Positions 55,440-64,000 of a DNA stretch of 64,000 nucleotides are shown here, piece after piece. The stretch covers positions 180,882,623 to 180,946,622 of the forward strand of contig BTPG01000005.1 in assembly GCA_036245525.1 (NCBI GenBank), read 5' to 3'. A program made the translations under genes and the position numbers. Origin of the DNA: Semisulcospira habei (taxonomy: Eukaryota > Mollusca > Gastropoda > Semisulcospiridae). Numbering within the stretch: the stretch's first letter is position 1; the number at the start of each line of letters is the position of its first letter. The notes below the pieces were generated by a model. It was not told where the DNA came from, made no database searches, and worked only from the letters and a program-made list of their open reading frames with translations.

Positions 55440-55730
55440 GTGATTGCTGTCAACCACGGCAGTTTTCCACCTTGTGCGTGGTATGGGCATGTCACGCGTT
55501 CAGCAGGGCTTGCCAAAACAATCCTGCAAGGCACTGTGCAAGGAGGACGAAGGAGAGGAAGACAGAGAAAAAGATGGGAGGACAATATCTCAGAGTAGAC
55601 AGGACTGAAGCTGGGCGATACGCTGAGAATGGCAGAGAACAGAGAGGATTGGAGGATTGCCAAGTCAACAGTGGTGCCCCAACGGTCGGCAAGACTACGG
55701 GATATAGATAGATAGATAGATAGCGTGTAT
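55440..55730 (+). pseudogene. 5'-truncated LINE C-terminus with (GATA)n tail
   Basis: The plus frame from about 55466 reads WYGHVTRSAGLAKTILQGTV, QGGRRRGRQRKRWEDNISE, a stop where Trp is expected, then TGLKLGDTLRMAENREDWRI and VVPQRSARLRDIDR before a stop. This is the C-terminal end of a widespread invertebrate LINE endonuclease/RT protein. The tail is (GATA)n at 55701-55724. It abuts the right end of the Hp-A unit. Confidence 0.8.
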
Positions 55731-55812
55731 ATTCATAAGTAGTGCGCATGTTGATAACAATCGCAGATGACAAACCTAGATATTCACATTCAAATAAAAC
55801 GGCCACTTATGT

Positions 55813-56406
55813 TTCACGCCTTCTTCGATCTCCACACAATAGTCACTTGCAGGACAAAATCAATATTTCACGCCTTCTTCGATCTCCACACAATAGTCAC
55901 TTGCAGGACAAAATCAATATTTCACGCCTTCTTCGATCTCCACACAATAGTCACTTGCAGTACAAAATCAATATTTCACGCCTTCTTCGATCTCCACACA
56001 ATAGTCACTTGCAGGACAAAATCAATATTTCACGCCTTCTTCGATCTCCACACAATAGTCACTTGCAGGACAAAATCAATATTTCACGCCTTCTTCGATC
56101 TCCACACAATAGTCACTTGCAGTACAAAATCAATATTTCACGCCTTCTTCGATCTCCACACAATAGTCACTTGCAGGACAAAATCAATATTTCACGCCTT
56201 CTTCGATCTCCACACAATAGTCACTTGCAGGACAAAATCAATATTTCACGCCTTCTTCGATCTCCACACAATAGTCACTTGCAGGACAAAATCAATATTT
56301 CACGCCTTCTTCGATCTCCACACAATAGTCACTTGCAGGACAAAATCAATATTTCACGCCTTCTTCGATCTCCACACAATAGTCACTTGCAGGACAAAAT
56401 CAATTT
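55813..56406. repeat. 54 bp minisatellite, 11 copies
   Basis: Unit TTCACGCCTTCTTCGATCTC CACACAATAGTCACTTGCAG GACAAAATCAATAT. Copies are identical except that units 3 and 6 have GTACAAAATC instead of GGACAAAATC. Because 54 is divisible by three, two overlapping frames stay open (repeating RLLRSPHNSHLQ and FFDLHTIVTC). I see no start context, conserved domain or codon signal, so I do not call a protein. Confidence 0.97.
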
Positions 56407-56439
56407 TTCAATTCGAAATGTACGGCAGTTATTTTTCAT

Positions 56440-56505
56440 TGGAAGGGGGTGGGGGTGGGGGGGGGGGGGTTGGGGAGGAGGGATGGGGAGGGGGGGGGGG
56501 CGTGG
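56440..56505. repeat. G-rich tract
   Basis: Runs of up to ten G with T/A interruptions; strong G-quadruplex potential. Confidence 0.9.
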
Positions 56506-56738
56506 CTGACAATACTTTTCAGTCTAAAAAAAAAATAACAGCGTTTCTACTACCTGTTTAGAGGACATAAATATTACAATCATTTCTGCAAAACACTACA
56601 AGGTTCATCTGAAAACGTCGCACGGTAGCCATATGTATTTTACCGTACTAGCGAAATTATCTACATCAATAGCACCATTAGTTCTGTAAAATGCTACATG
56701 TTGTCACGACATCTAAAAGTGCGTCTCAGTCAATAAAT

Positions 56739-56806
56739 GTGCGCTAGTCTGTGATTGTGGGCCTTACGGCCGAAGGCCGTAAGGCCCACAATCACATACC
56801 AGCACA
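56739..56806. repeat. Hp-C palindrome, best copy
   Basis: TGTGCGCTAGTCTGTGATTG, TGGGCCTTACGGCC, GAA, then the complement GGCCGTAAGGCCCA and CAATCACATACCAGCACAC. Almost no loop. A 20 bp duplication AGGCCTAGTTCGTAATAA follows at 56821-56860. Confidence 0.85.
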
Positions 56807-56869
56807 CGTGAACGGGTTCAGGCCTAGTTCGTAATAAACAGGCCTAGTTCGTAATAAGTATTGAAATTC

Positions 56870-57480
56870 AAATGTGATTATGCTCACTTTCCTGTTTTGC
56901 TTTCAAGTGAATGTTTTCAACATGAATGGTCGTTTTGTTAACACTTAATTGCTAAACATAAAGTGCAGGTAGGCATTCGCTAAAGGTTGGTTAATCGGTC
57001 TATGCCACGCAAAATTCATTGTAAAAACTAAGTCAGCCGAAACCGACTCGTGATTATTTGCCAACGTTTATGAAAGAGAGGGAAACGCGTTGCATGACTG
57101 ATTGGCTTCAAAGCCTTGCAAACATCATTTGACATTTGACATTTAACCTTTAACCATCGAAAGGGAAGCCCGCTAAGCAAAAGCTCCTCAGCGTGAGAGA
57201 GTGATGTGACAGAGTTCTGTGCGGCCCAACCCACGGCCGACATCGGACCGATGACCTTGTGCGCATCGTGAAAGGCAAGTACTTACGTCAACACAAAAAC
57301 CAGCTAGCTAGTGGGGTGCGTGACGTATTTCGAACGGTCGATGGAACCAGAAACTAAAAACTGCAAGCTCTACGGCGATCGCGAATACAGACCACACTGT
57401 GAAAGGTTCAACCAATGGTAGAAAACCTTCAGCGCGTTGGCACTTGACGTACGCTTACTCAATGCACCACAATTATGATA
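56870..57480. other. No recognised feature except an Hp-G fragment
   Basis: GGCCGACATCGGACCGATGA CCTTGTGCGCAT (57233-57266) is one Hp-G arm. The rest looks unique. Confidence 0.45.
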
Positions 57481-57511
57481 CAAAAATAGGTAGTGTAGCT
57501 TAAAAGCAATG

Positions 57512-57735
57512 AAACCCTTTTCTGCCGAGAAAAAGTGGGAAACAATCCACTTTGAAGAGACACAGATACTCATGAGATCCCCGCAATTGCGGGGGCTCAT
57601 GAGGATCTATGATTCTTGCTTGTGCCACTTTCTATCCATGTTCCGTGGACGGCTGGGGCTCTCTGGTATTGAATTGAAAAGAAGGCTTTCGGCGACACAG
57701 GCTGCGTCCAATGGCATTGAGGATTGTGCAAGCAA
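57512..57735. mobile_element. Hp-A unit
   Basis: ACCCTTTTCTGCCGAGAAAA to GCGTCCAATGGCATTGAGG. Hairpin 57554-57619 with CAATTG tip; the left arm has ATACTC and GAGATCCC changes. Its flanks TGTTCCGTGGACGGCTGGGG and GTATTGAATTGAAAAGAAGG match 55220 and 17544. TTAA ends lost. Confidence 0.75.
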
Positions 57736-57869
57736 GACACAAGGACTGATCTCGCTTGTTCGCTGCGTGCACTGTGGCCAGCGTTATCTTCCTGACTGTT
57801 GTGCTGTTACCGATTACATCCTCAGAATGAAATTATTTCAAGATATCCTTTTGTGGTCTGCATCGCAAT

Positions 57870-57972
57870 TCTAGAGGCAGATCGACCGTGATAGTTCAAG
57901 GGTGTAGGCGCCAAGCTATTCTAACACCACCCTTGAACTATCATGGTCGATCCACGTCAGGTTGTAGCGTGG
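57870..57972. mobile_element. Hp-B unit with truncated left arm
   Basis: AGATCGACCGTGATAGTTCA AGGGTG then directly TAGGCGCCAAGCTATTCTAA CACC. The inner left arm is missing; the right arm is whole. Confidence 0.75.
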
Positions 57973-57974
57973 CA

Positions 57975-58175
57975 GGGCTTTAAAGTAGCATTACGCATAA
58001 ATCCGAAGACATATTTCAGCACCATTTGTGTTTGTTATGCCTTGTCGACACACTTAATAAACCTTAACACCAGTTTGGACACGCAGCAAAAGCACACGCG
58101 TAATCGCACTTATTTATTCTGCGCTGCGGTTAGCGTGTCAGTCTATTTTTAGCTGTTTATCGCACTAAAGAAAAA
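57975..58175 (-). repeat. Dispersed repeat R4, copy 2
   Basis: Reverse complement of 18285-18478. Shared anchors: AAAGTAGCATTACGCATAAA, CCATTTGTGTTTGTTATG and CGTAATCGCACTTATTTATT. Confidence 0.75.
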
Positions 58176-58418
58176 GAACGTTGCTGTTGGATGGGCCTTG
58201 GTGCTTTCAACTACACCTCGTTAGCATACCCTGACCGCCACGCGGCCTTGGCGCTGCTGGCCTTCTATGGCCTACCTTACCCCCACCCCCCACCCCTCTT
58301 CCCCACCCCCCCACCCCCCTCCTCTAACCCCAATACCAGGTTTAACCAGTTAGTTCCCCATACTTCGAGGGGACAGTAAACCGGACTTAGTCAGTCTGGA
58401 TTGTCCTGTGTCTAAATG

Positions 58419-58520
58419 TCAATGACAATGACAATGACAATGATCCTTTATTTGACATCGGTAAAATTTTTTGATAATAACAACCATTTCTCGAACTTGC
58501 CCATACTAATTTAGTGATTA
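58419..58520 (-). mobile_element. 3' end of a LINE X relative with (CATTGT)n tail
   Basis: The minus strand reads GGGCAAGTTCGAGAAATGG, ATTTTACCGATGTCAAATAA AGGATCATTGTCATTG. AATAAA precedes a hexamer tail. The layout follows 30185 and 31611, but the tail differs. Confidence 0.65.
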
Positions 58521-58820
58521 ATTACTATCGCACTAATTATTTTCTACTACTGAACAGGAAAACAACACATTACTTGACAAACACAAGCCAATAGAGAAGA
58601 AAAATGTAAGAGGGAAGTGACATAGGAATTACCAGCTTTACTGGTCGGGCATAATCACATGTTGTGAGATTGAATGAACCATAACTAGACCTGTGTGTTG
58701 CGTTTCGTAACCATCTGTTACAGAAGTGCATCTTTAAACAGTTACGGCGGTAGTGGACCTTTAAGGGTAAACTGTAGATGAGTCCCTCAATTGGGGACAC
58801 CATGAGGCGATTGCTTTCCA

Positions 58821-58886
58821 CCAAGAGGCCTCTATGTTCATGAGCCCCTGCGGCTGCAGTGCCTCATGAAACTATATGCCTCTTGC
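58821..58886. mobile_element. Hp-A hairpin, diverged
   Basis: CCAAGAGGCCTCTATGTTCA pairs with TGAAACTATATGCCTCTTGC; tip CTGCGGCTGCAG. Confidence 0.65.
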
Positions 58887-58913
58887 AGATGAACCTCGTG
58901 CATTTTCTGACCC

Positions 58914-59600
58914 ACCAGGGGTGGACGAGGTGGGGAGGGGGGGTCAGGGGGTCAATGCCCCCGCCCCCATCCCCCCCCCCCCGACCCAAATTTGTTAAAA
59001 TGCTATAACAAAGTCCCTTTTGGGGGGTGTCTGGACACCCCCCCCCCCCTAGCCCCCACCCGTCGTTTGATATTTGGGGGAACGGCAAAGGTGCAGTAGT
59101 CCCTGGAAGCAAGGACTAGTACCTTTCGCCCCTGACCCCTGCGTAGATTGAATTTTGTGCGCGTAGAAGCAAGTAAGGTCCGGCTACCCCCCCACCCCCC
59201 CCTCCCCCCACTGTTTGATTTTTCGGCGCCTAGAAGCAAGCAAGGTTCGCTGCCTACCCGGGACCCCCCCCCCGGGACCCCCCCCCCCCACCCCCCCCCC
59301 CCCTGTTTGATTTTGCGGCGCCCCATAAGCCAGCAAGGTTTGCGGCCTACCCCCCCCCCCCCCCACTGACTTTTGGGCGCCTAGAAGCAGCAAGCAAGGT
59401 TCCCCGCCTCCCCTTACCCCCCCCCCCCCTCCTCCACACACACACACACACACTGATTTTTCGGCCCTTTTGGAAACAAGATCTAGCGTGGCGGAGGCCC
59501 TTTGTATCAGGTTCAAGGTCCCAAAGAAAATGTTGGATCCCCCCCCCCTCCCACACACACACACACACACACTCTGGAGGTAAGTGATCCGGCCCTTCCC
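58914..59600. mobile_element. hAT-like repeat, copy 3, with expanded poly-C blocks
   Basis: Opens CAGGGGTGGACGAGGTGGGG and closes GAGGTAAGTGATCCGGCCC. AATGCTATAACAAAG matches copy 1; GATCTAGCGTGGCGGAGGCC and TTTGTATCAGGTTCAAGGTC match copies 1 and 2. Between them, a TTTTTCGGCGCCTAGAAGCA AGCAAGG-type unit followed by poly-C repeats about four times (59160-59400). Confidence 0.6.
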
Positions 59601-60430
59601 AATAAACAAGTGATGCACAAAGGTCTATATCACGACAGTAACATATTGCGTTTTGTCCAGGTAGACGAGTTAGACGCAAATTACGTAGACATTGACACCG
59701 AATTGATTTCTTTCAAGGTCGCAGCAAGTGCAAACATCGACTTGCAGGTAGACATTCCGTGGCGAAACAACAGCGATGTACAGGTCGTTTGACATTGGAG
59801 CGCACAATGTTTTTCACACATATCTCCGCAAAGAATCACGTTTCTATGACAATCTTAGAACAAACATCATTCATTGACAGTTGACCCAATACGATTTACA
59901 TCAAGAAACTCGGACAACGTGTCAGTTTGGCTCTACGGTCGTAAAAATTTGTGTGTGTGTTTTTTCTCCATTGAATGACTGTGTTTACATCCCTAAAGGT
60001 GCCCCAGATAAGATCCATTTTCACGTGAATTGGCCAGAAGTCTGCATGCTTGACCTCGATGTTGAAATCTGCCGGGGCTCTATTTAGGGCATTGAAAATG
60101 ACTTGTTCTTGTCTTTTCACCAATTTTTTTCCATATTGTAGAGCAAAATAGAGAATAATCATAGTTCAGTATTTAAAAAAAAATAATAAAAAAAATTCAT
60201 ATAGGTCAATTGGCACCAACTGATATTTGTCCATAAAGGAAAGTGTTTCTTTGCGGAGACAGTTGGGAAAAACGTTGTGCTCCGATGTCCTGTAACATAC
60301 GCAATATAGGTCTATGTATTTCACGCTAAAGGTTGTCAAGGAAAACACCGGAAGACTGACATTTGCTTATGGGTAATACGTTCACACTCAGCTTTGTACG
60401 AGTGGCCTATAACGTGATACCACTGATAGT
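59601..60430. other. No recognised feature
   Basis: Frames of 60-96 codons on both strands, none resembling a known protein. Confidence 0.35.
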
Positions 60431-60435
60431 ATATA

Positions 60436-60533
60436 ATATACTGACGAGCGAAAGAAATGCGACGTTTTTGGAATCATCGGAAACACTTCTAAAAAGGTCG
60501 CATTTCTTTTGCTCGTCAGGATATGCCCGAAGT
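60436..60533. repeat. Hp-D palindrome, copy 2
   Basis: ATATACTGACGAGCGAAAGA, AATGCGACGTTTTTGGAATC pairs with the right arm AAAAAGGTCGCATTTCTTTT GCTCGTCAGGATAT around GGAAACACTTC. Confidence 0.78.
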
Positions 60534-60767
60534 ACCTATTTGACGGACTTCCTAGTTTTGAAGTTAACCACACTACCTTAGCTGTAATCGTTTTCAGACA
60601 TTATGACAACACACTAGTTGCCTTCCTCGATGCGACTCCTCACGGCGAAAAGATCGACCGTGAATGTTCAAAAGTAGTGATTAACGTCTCTGAACAAAGT
60701 ACCTCGGCCCGAGTTTTGGTTCCTCGACCTCTACAATAGCAGCCATTAGGGGCTGACGACAATGTAT

Positions 60768-60810
60768 TCTCTTGCTGCAGCGACGCATAAGAATCTACGT
60801 CTGTTGCTAT
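60768..60810. repeat. Hp-A right-arm fragment
   Basis: TTGCTGCAGCGACGCATAAG AATCTACGTCTGTTGC. Confidence 0.5.
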
Positions 60811-61018
60811 CCCAGATCGGCTCCACCTTTCCCTGAGAAGTATGGGATTACGTTTAACTTTTTAAAAAAATGAGTTCATTTTTTTTTTTTCTATCACGGC
60901 AGTAACAGGAGTCCCAATACTACATATCACAACTTTCAGATGACATTCACCGCAAAAAAACGAAAACTAGTAATTTTTTTTTTACGTAGTCTGACATTTT
61001 GACTAAAGCAGCACGTTA

Positions 61019-61090
61019 CGTGTGCTGGTCTTTGATTTTGGACCTAACGACCGAAAGGCGTTAGGTCCAAAAGCAAAGACCAGCCCACAT
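61019..61090. repeat. Hp-C palindrome
   Basis: CGTGTGCTGGTCTTTGATTT TGGACCTAACGACC pairs with GGCGTTAGGTCCAAAAGCAA AGACCAGCCCACA. Both arms have TAACG where the others have TTACGGC. Confidence 0.82.
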
Positions 61091-61171
61091 ATGTACACGC
61101 CAAAGTTCACTCTGACTAGGATATTTTCAAGATCACGTGATTTTTACTCTGGGAAGGCAAACGACATTAAC

Positions 61172-61325
61172 TTCAGCCCTGACGCACTACAGCTGGAGAT
61201 GGGTCGAATATGATAATTCAAGGTAGTGCCAGATTAGCTTGGCGCCTGTCGGCGCCAAGCTATTCTGGCACTACCCTTGAATTATCCCGATCGATCCATC
61301 TCCTGCAACTGGTGCATAGTCCATT
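61172..61325. mobile_element. Hp-B unit, inverted orientation
   Basis: TTCAGCCCTGACGCACTACA begins the right end of the family read backwards. The hairpin is nearly intact (GCTTGGCGCCTGTCGGCGCC tip). It ends at GCAACTGGTGCATAGTC, where it is cut by an Hp-K-like palindrome. Confidence 0.75.
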
Positions 61326-61388
61326 TTGTGAAAAACGAGATTTATTATTTTAATACACTAATATGTCGCTTTTCATAAGCGCACATTC
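61324..61388. repeat. Hp-K-like palindrome
   Basis: TTTTGTGAAAAACGAGATTT and ATGTCGCTTTTCATAAGCGC are weakly complementary; compare 45394. Confidence 0.45.
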
Positions 61389-61750
61389 CTAGCGCACAGT
61401 CATGGGTTTAAACAAGGAACAACTTACAAGAATCCGTTTTGCCCCGCGTGACACAGTGACGTCATGCATGAAGGTGATATCTGGGCCGTCCAGTCACGCA
61501 TCACTGAATGACCAGCCGTGGCATTGTATGTCAGATGTAACGACACAGACGGCCTGGTCTAATCCAGAAGATTTAACCTACTGCTATCATGAAAATGTAG
61601 CCATCCAATCCCGCTGTGGATAAGGCAGCTTTAATTTTCAATAGCTGAGGAGACATGATGATCTTAGCTAACAAAGGCAGTTCGCCATCAAACCGCAATC
61701 GCCAGCTACTCAGTCGTTCAGGCAGGCACTCGGTGATTACGCGCTAAGCA

Positions 61751-61836
61751 GAAGGTCCTCGGGCCGATGTAGAGGGCCGGTGCACGGCAGTGTGCGGGCC
61801 CACTACCGCCGCCGCCGGCCCGGGGACCTTCCGCTT
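61751..61836. repeat. Hp-G palindrome
   Basis: AGGTCCTCGGGCCGATGTAG, GGTGCACGGCAGTGTGCGGG and CCGCCGGCCCGGGGACCTTC. Left arm shortened. Confidence 0.7.
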
Positions 61837-61967
61837 ACAGGGAAAATCGATCATGCCATCAGTTTTGTTTGACAGCGGTAACAGGTAATTTGTGACACTG
61901 ATTCCCTGTGTAACAGATCCAGACAAACTGTTGTGGCCAGACAGCTATCGCCAATGACGCCAACACT

Positions 61968-62034
61968 GCAAGAGACATACATCCTCATGAGCCCCCGCAT
62001 CCTGCGGGGGCTCATGAGGATCTATGCCTCTTGC
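61968..62034. mobile_element. Hp-A hairpin
   Basis: Arms AGAGACATACATCCTCATGA / GAGGATCTATGCCTCTTGC with a GCATCCTGC tip. The flanks are not clearly family-like. Confidence 0.75.
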
Positions 62035-62149
62035 TGATAACATTTATCGCGTGTCTTTACTTAGGTAGATAGGGTCTTTATATAACGCAGCTTTGGTAGA
62101 GTGTCTGATGGCGGCAAACAATAGCAGATCGAAAGCTACACTTGCGAGC

Positions 62150-62201
62150 GCGAGAGGCGTTGATCCTCATGAGGAGGCTCATGAGGTTCTATGGCCCTTG
62201 C
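62150..62201. mobile_element. Hp-A hairpin lacking its tip
   Basis: GAGAGGCGTTGATCCTCATG AGGAGGCTCATGAGGTTCTA TGGCCCTTGC. The GCCCCCGC-type inner stem is lost. Confidence 0.7.
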
Positions 62202-62397
62202 CGTTAACACTTCGGAAGTGTTGTACTTGAGCAGAGGGGGCCTTCGGTCTTTAGTATGCGGTTAGCGGGGGATATGATTGCCACAAACCATTGAACATCC
62301 GGCCTCGGCTTGGTGTGTGTCAACATTACGGTCGCAACTCACCTATGAAGTTCATTGAAGCGAAACTGGGGCACTGCATCGATCCGATGCCGTCTGC

Positions 62398-62461
62398 GCA
62401 AGAGGCATAGATCCTCATGAACCCATGCAGCCGCAGGGATTCAAGAGGATTTATGTCTCTT
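62398..62461. mobile_element. Hp-A hairpin, diverged
   Basis: AGAGGCATAGATCCTCATGA with a right arm CAAGAGGATTTATGTCTCTT; tip CATGCAGCCGCAGGG. Confidence 0.7.
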
Positions 62462-62793
62462 AACGAGAAAATTATTGTTCAGCATTGTCAGTACCATCCT
62501 CAGGTAGATGAGGGAACTGGTATTGGAATGTATGACGTTAATCATGATGACATCGACCGCTGATTACGGACTCTTTGTCTGGCGTGTTACGAGTCCACTA
62601 GGCGTGAACGCACAACTGGGAGACTGTGTGTTCGCGCTATTTTTTTCTTCTTATCTCCGGTATTTCCTTTCAGTAGCGTCACCTGGCAAAAACTGTCGTC
62701 AAAATCTGTACTGACTGTAAATCCCGGTCTTCTTCTTATCTTCAGTTTTTTGTGGCACCAAGGTGATCGGGGACTAGCATTTTGAATGTTAAA

Positions 62794-62795
<2 letters not shown>

Positions 62796-62861
<66 letters not shown>

Positions 62862-62880
62862 CATTATTATTATTATTAAT
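62796..62880. repeat. (ATT)n microsatellite
   Basis: About 28 ATT units with one ATC. AATCCCGGTCTTCTTC / AATCCCGGTCTTCTCC lies on either side of it (62720 and 62880), suggesting that a retroelement tail with target duplication may be present. Confidence 0.9.
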
Positions 62881-63051
62881 AATCCCGGTCTTCTCCAGCA
62901 ATTTGTTGTGTATCCCTATCGTGGCATTCTGTATTTCACTTGTCTAATCGGTATCGTCTGCGGGCTGTTTCTATCCTTCAGTTCCGGCATTTCCTTCAAA
63001 CTGACATCATTATCGTCGCTTCTTTTAAAAAGTTCAATTTCTTTCTTACCG

Positions 63052-63131
63052 TTAACTCATTCGAGACGTGCCGCCTACGGATACGCGGCATAAGCCGCGT
63101 ATCCGTTGGCGGCACGTCTCGAATGAGTTAA
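63052..63131. mobile_element. Hp-J: 80 bp unit that is a single hairpin between TTAA ends
   Basis: TTAACTCATTCGAGACGTGC, CGCCTACGGATACGCGGC and the complement back to TTAA. There is one mismatch in 38 bp arms (CCTACGG / CCGTTGG) and a 4 base ATAA turn. The whole element is hairpin. It gives the minimal version of the TTAA hairpin design. Confidence 0.85.
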
Positions 63132-63270
63132 TATACTGTATTCAAGGCAACATTAGTGAGGTTTCGTTTGCTACAACCACTCCGCGCAACAACAAACGAG
63201 AGCGAAATCATGGCGAATAGCCAGTTCAGTTGTGCCATAAGCATAGACAACACTTCAAACATTTCAGTCA

Positions 63271-63315
63271 GAAAGGCTTAGGCCCTCATAAGCCATCCAG
63301 TTCTATGCCTCTTGG
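63271..63315. mobile_element. Hp-A hairpin remnant
   Basis: GAAAGGCTTAGGCCCTCATA AGCC and TTCTATGCCTCTTGG; the inner right arm is missing. Confidence 0.55.
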
Positions 63316-63344
63316 AGATGTTTGGAATGTTGCCTATGACTATG

Positions 63345-63458
63345 GTATATTGACGAGCAAAGAAAATGCGACATTTTGGAATCACCGGAAACACGTTAGG
63401 ATTTCCGATGATTCCCAAAATGTCGCTTCTTTTTTTTTTGTGCTCGTCAGTGTAGTTT
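63345..63458. repeat. Hp-D palindrome, copy 3
   Basis: TATTGACGAGCAAAGAAAAT GCGACATTTTGGAATCACCG GAAAC, loop ACGTTAGG, then the complement to TGTCGC, a T-run and GTGCTCGTCAGTGTA. It has the longest stem of the three Hp-D copies. Confidence 0.78.
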
Positions 63459-63762
63459 TTTTGCTCTTGTTCGTTGCTGGGAGTCGTTGGTTGCAAACGA
63501 AACCTAACTACTGACAAAAGAAGACAAGGAAAGCCGACGGCCTACCATTTTGGTTCGGGGTGGTTTCCTTTATTTTTCATCATATAAATACCCTGTTTAA
63601 TGTGCTTTCTGTGTATTCCTTGTATAGTTTATAATGATAGCATGTGTAGTTATGCACCCAGCGGGCAAAGAATACTCACATAAACTTGAACCGGCGTAAA
63701 ATAACAGGAAAGGCCGGCACGTTCTCAAAACACTGCATCCCTGTTCAGCCCTTCTACATCTA

Positions 63763-63828
63763 CAAGAGGCACAGATTTTCATGAGCCCCTGCAGCCGCAA
63801 GGACTCCTGACCATCAATGTCCCTTGTT
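63763..63828. mobile_element. Hp-A hairpin, diverged
   Basis: CAAGAGGCACAGATTTTCAT GAGCCCCTGCAG and GCCGCAAGGACTCCTGACCA; the right arm has decayed. Confidence 0.6.
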
Positions 63829-63957
63829 AAAACTGATAGTGCCTACAGCTGTGGTTTTTGTCTTCCTACTGTACACACTTACACAGAAAATAGGAGAAAC
63901 ACTCTCCAAAATCCAGCTGTTCGCTTGACCCCAAATAATACCCGCAGTCTAAGGAAG

Positions 63958-64000
63958 CAAGAGAAATATATTCTCATGAGCCCCTACAACTGCAGGGGCA
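63958..64000. mobile_element. Hp-A hairpin, cut by the window end
   Basis: GCAAGAGAAATATATTCTCA TGAGCCCCTACAACTGCAGG GGC: left arm and tip. The right arm lies beyond this window. Confidence 0.7.

Noticed and set aside
55742..56561. Two overlapping 255- and 264-codon open frames
   Set aside because: They are produced by a 54 bp tandem repeat running into a poly-G tract; no start context or conserved domain.
60441..60460. Third hammerhead motif (CTGACGAGCGAAAG)
   Set aside because: CTGACGA and GAAA occur, but there is no room for stem II. Other Hp-D copies read CTGACGAGCAAAAG, so it is a chance match.

Overview
This window looks like non-coding, repeat-saturated DNA from an invertebrate nuclear genome. 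I favour a lophotrochozoan, most likely a marine mollusc, because of the mix of RTE-like and CR1/L2-like LINE debris, a tRNA-headed SINE, PIF/Harbinger remnants and very long (GT)n, (GA)n, (GATA)n, (ATT)n and poly-G tracts. The taxon is an inference and no species is claimed. I found no intact host protein-coding gene. The recognisable coding sequence is transposon-derived and broken: one near full-length RTE-like LINE (45.6-48.9 kb, minus), several truncated LINE reverse transcriptase pieces (9.5-10.7, 16.7-17.2, 24.7-25.8, 30.5-32.6, 40.2-40.4 and 55.4-55.7 kb), and a HARBI1-like first exon inside a deleted Harbinger element (32.8-33.7 kb).

The dominant signal is a set of short, nearly perfect inverted repeats spread over the whole window. 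I name the families locally. Hp-A (arm CAAGAGGCATAGATCCTCAT, about 40 full or partial copies) and Hp-B (arm GTGCCAGATTAGCTTGGCGC, about 25 copies, with a variant B1) sit in the middle of roughly 200-230 bp units. These units begin TTAACCC or TTAACTC and end GGGTTAA or GAGTTAA. Hp-E (GTCGAGGTGATTCC arms) and Hp-J (an 80 bp unit that is only hairpin) have the same TTAA ends. Hp-C, D, F, G, H, I and K are other palindromic families whose outer borders I could not always fix. TTAA ends with CCC/GGG just inside are what piggyBac-type transposons leave, so I read A, B, E and J as non-autonomous TTAA-targeting elements (MITEs) with an unusual hairpin core. No transposase for them is visible here.

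These elements interact. Neighbouring units repeatedly share a single TTAA (near 2404, 6475, 7298, 20857, 49028, 49234 and 50997). Retroelements with clear target-site duplications have landed inside them: the RTE-like LINE in an Hp-A arm, a 206 bp LINE tail in a B1 unit, a full SINE in an Hp-E unit and a truncated SINE in a 52.5-52.8 kb foldback. Two minisatellites (50 bp x 18 at 21.06-21.95 kb and 38 bp x 4.5 at 39.43-39.6 kb) start at or near the degenerate ends of hairpin units. Matching changes in both arms of different copies suggest that the arms are corrected against each other or selected as a paired structure.

Two larger foldbacks carry hammerhead ribozyme signatures. One is a 643 bp inverted repeat at 12448-13090 whose loop encodes a complete-looking type I hammerhead on the minus strand. 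The other is a 220 bp foldback at 51753-51972 with a hammerhead-like core in each arm, one degenerate, reminiscent of Penelope-like elements or retrozymes.

Stretches without an entry (for example 323-600, 4842-5040, 13100-13500, 17765-18280, 35160-35860, 42170-42840, 56870-57220 and 59600-60430) showed nothing I could identify. Several of these are listed as such.
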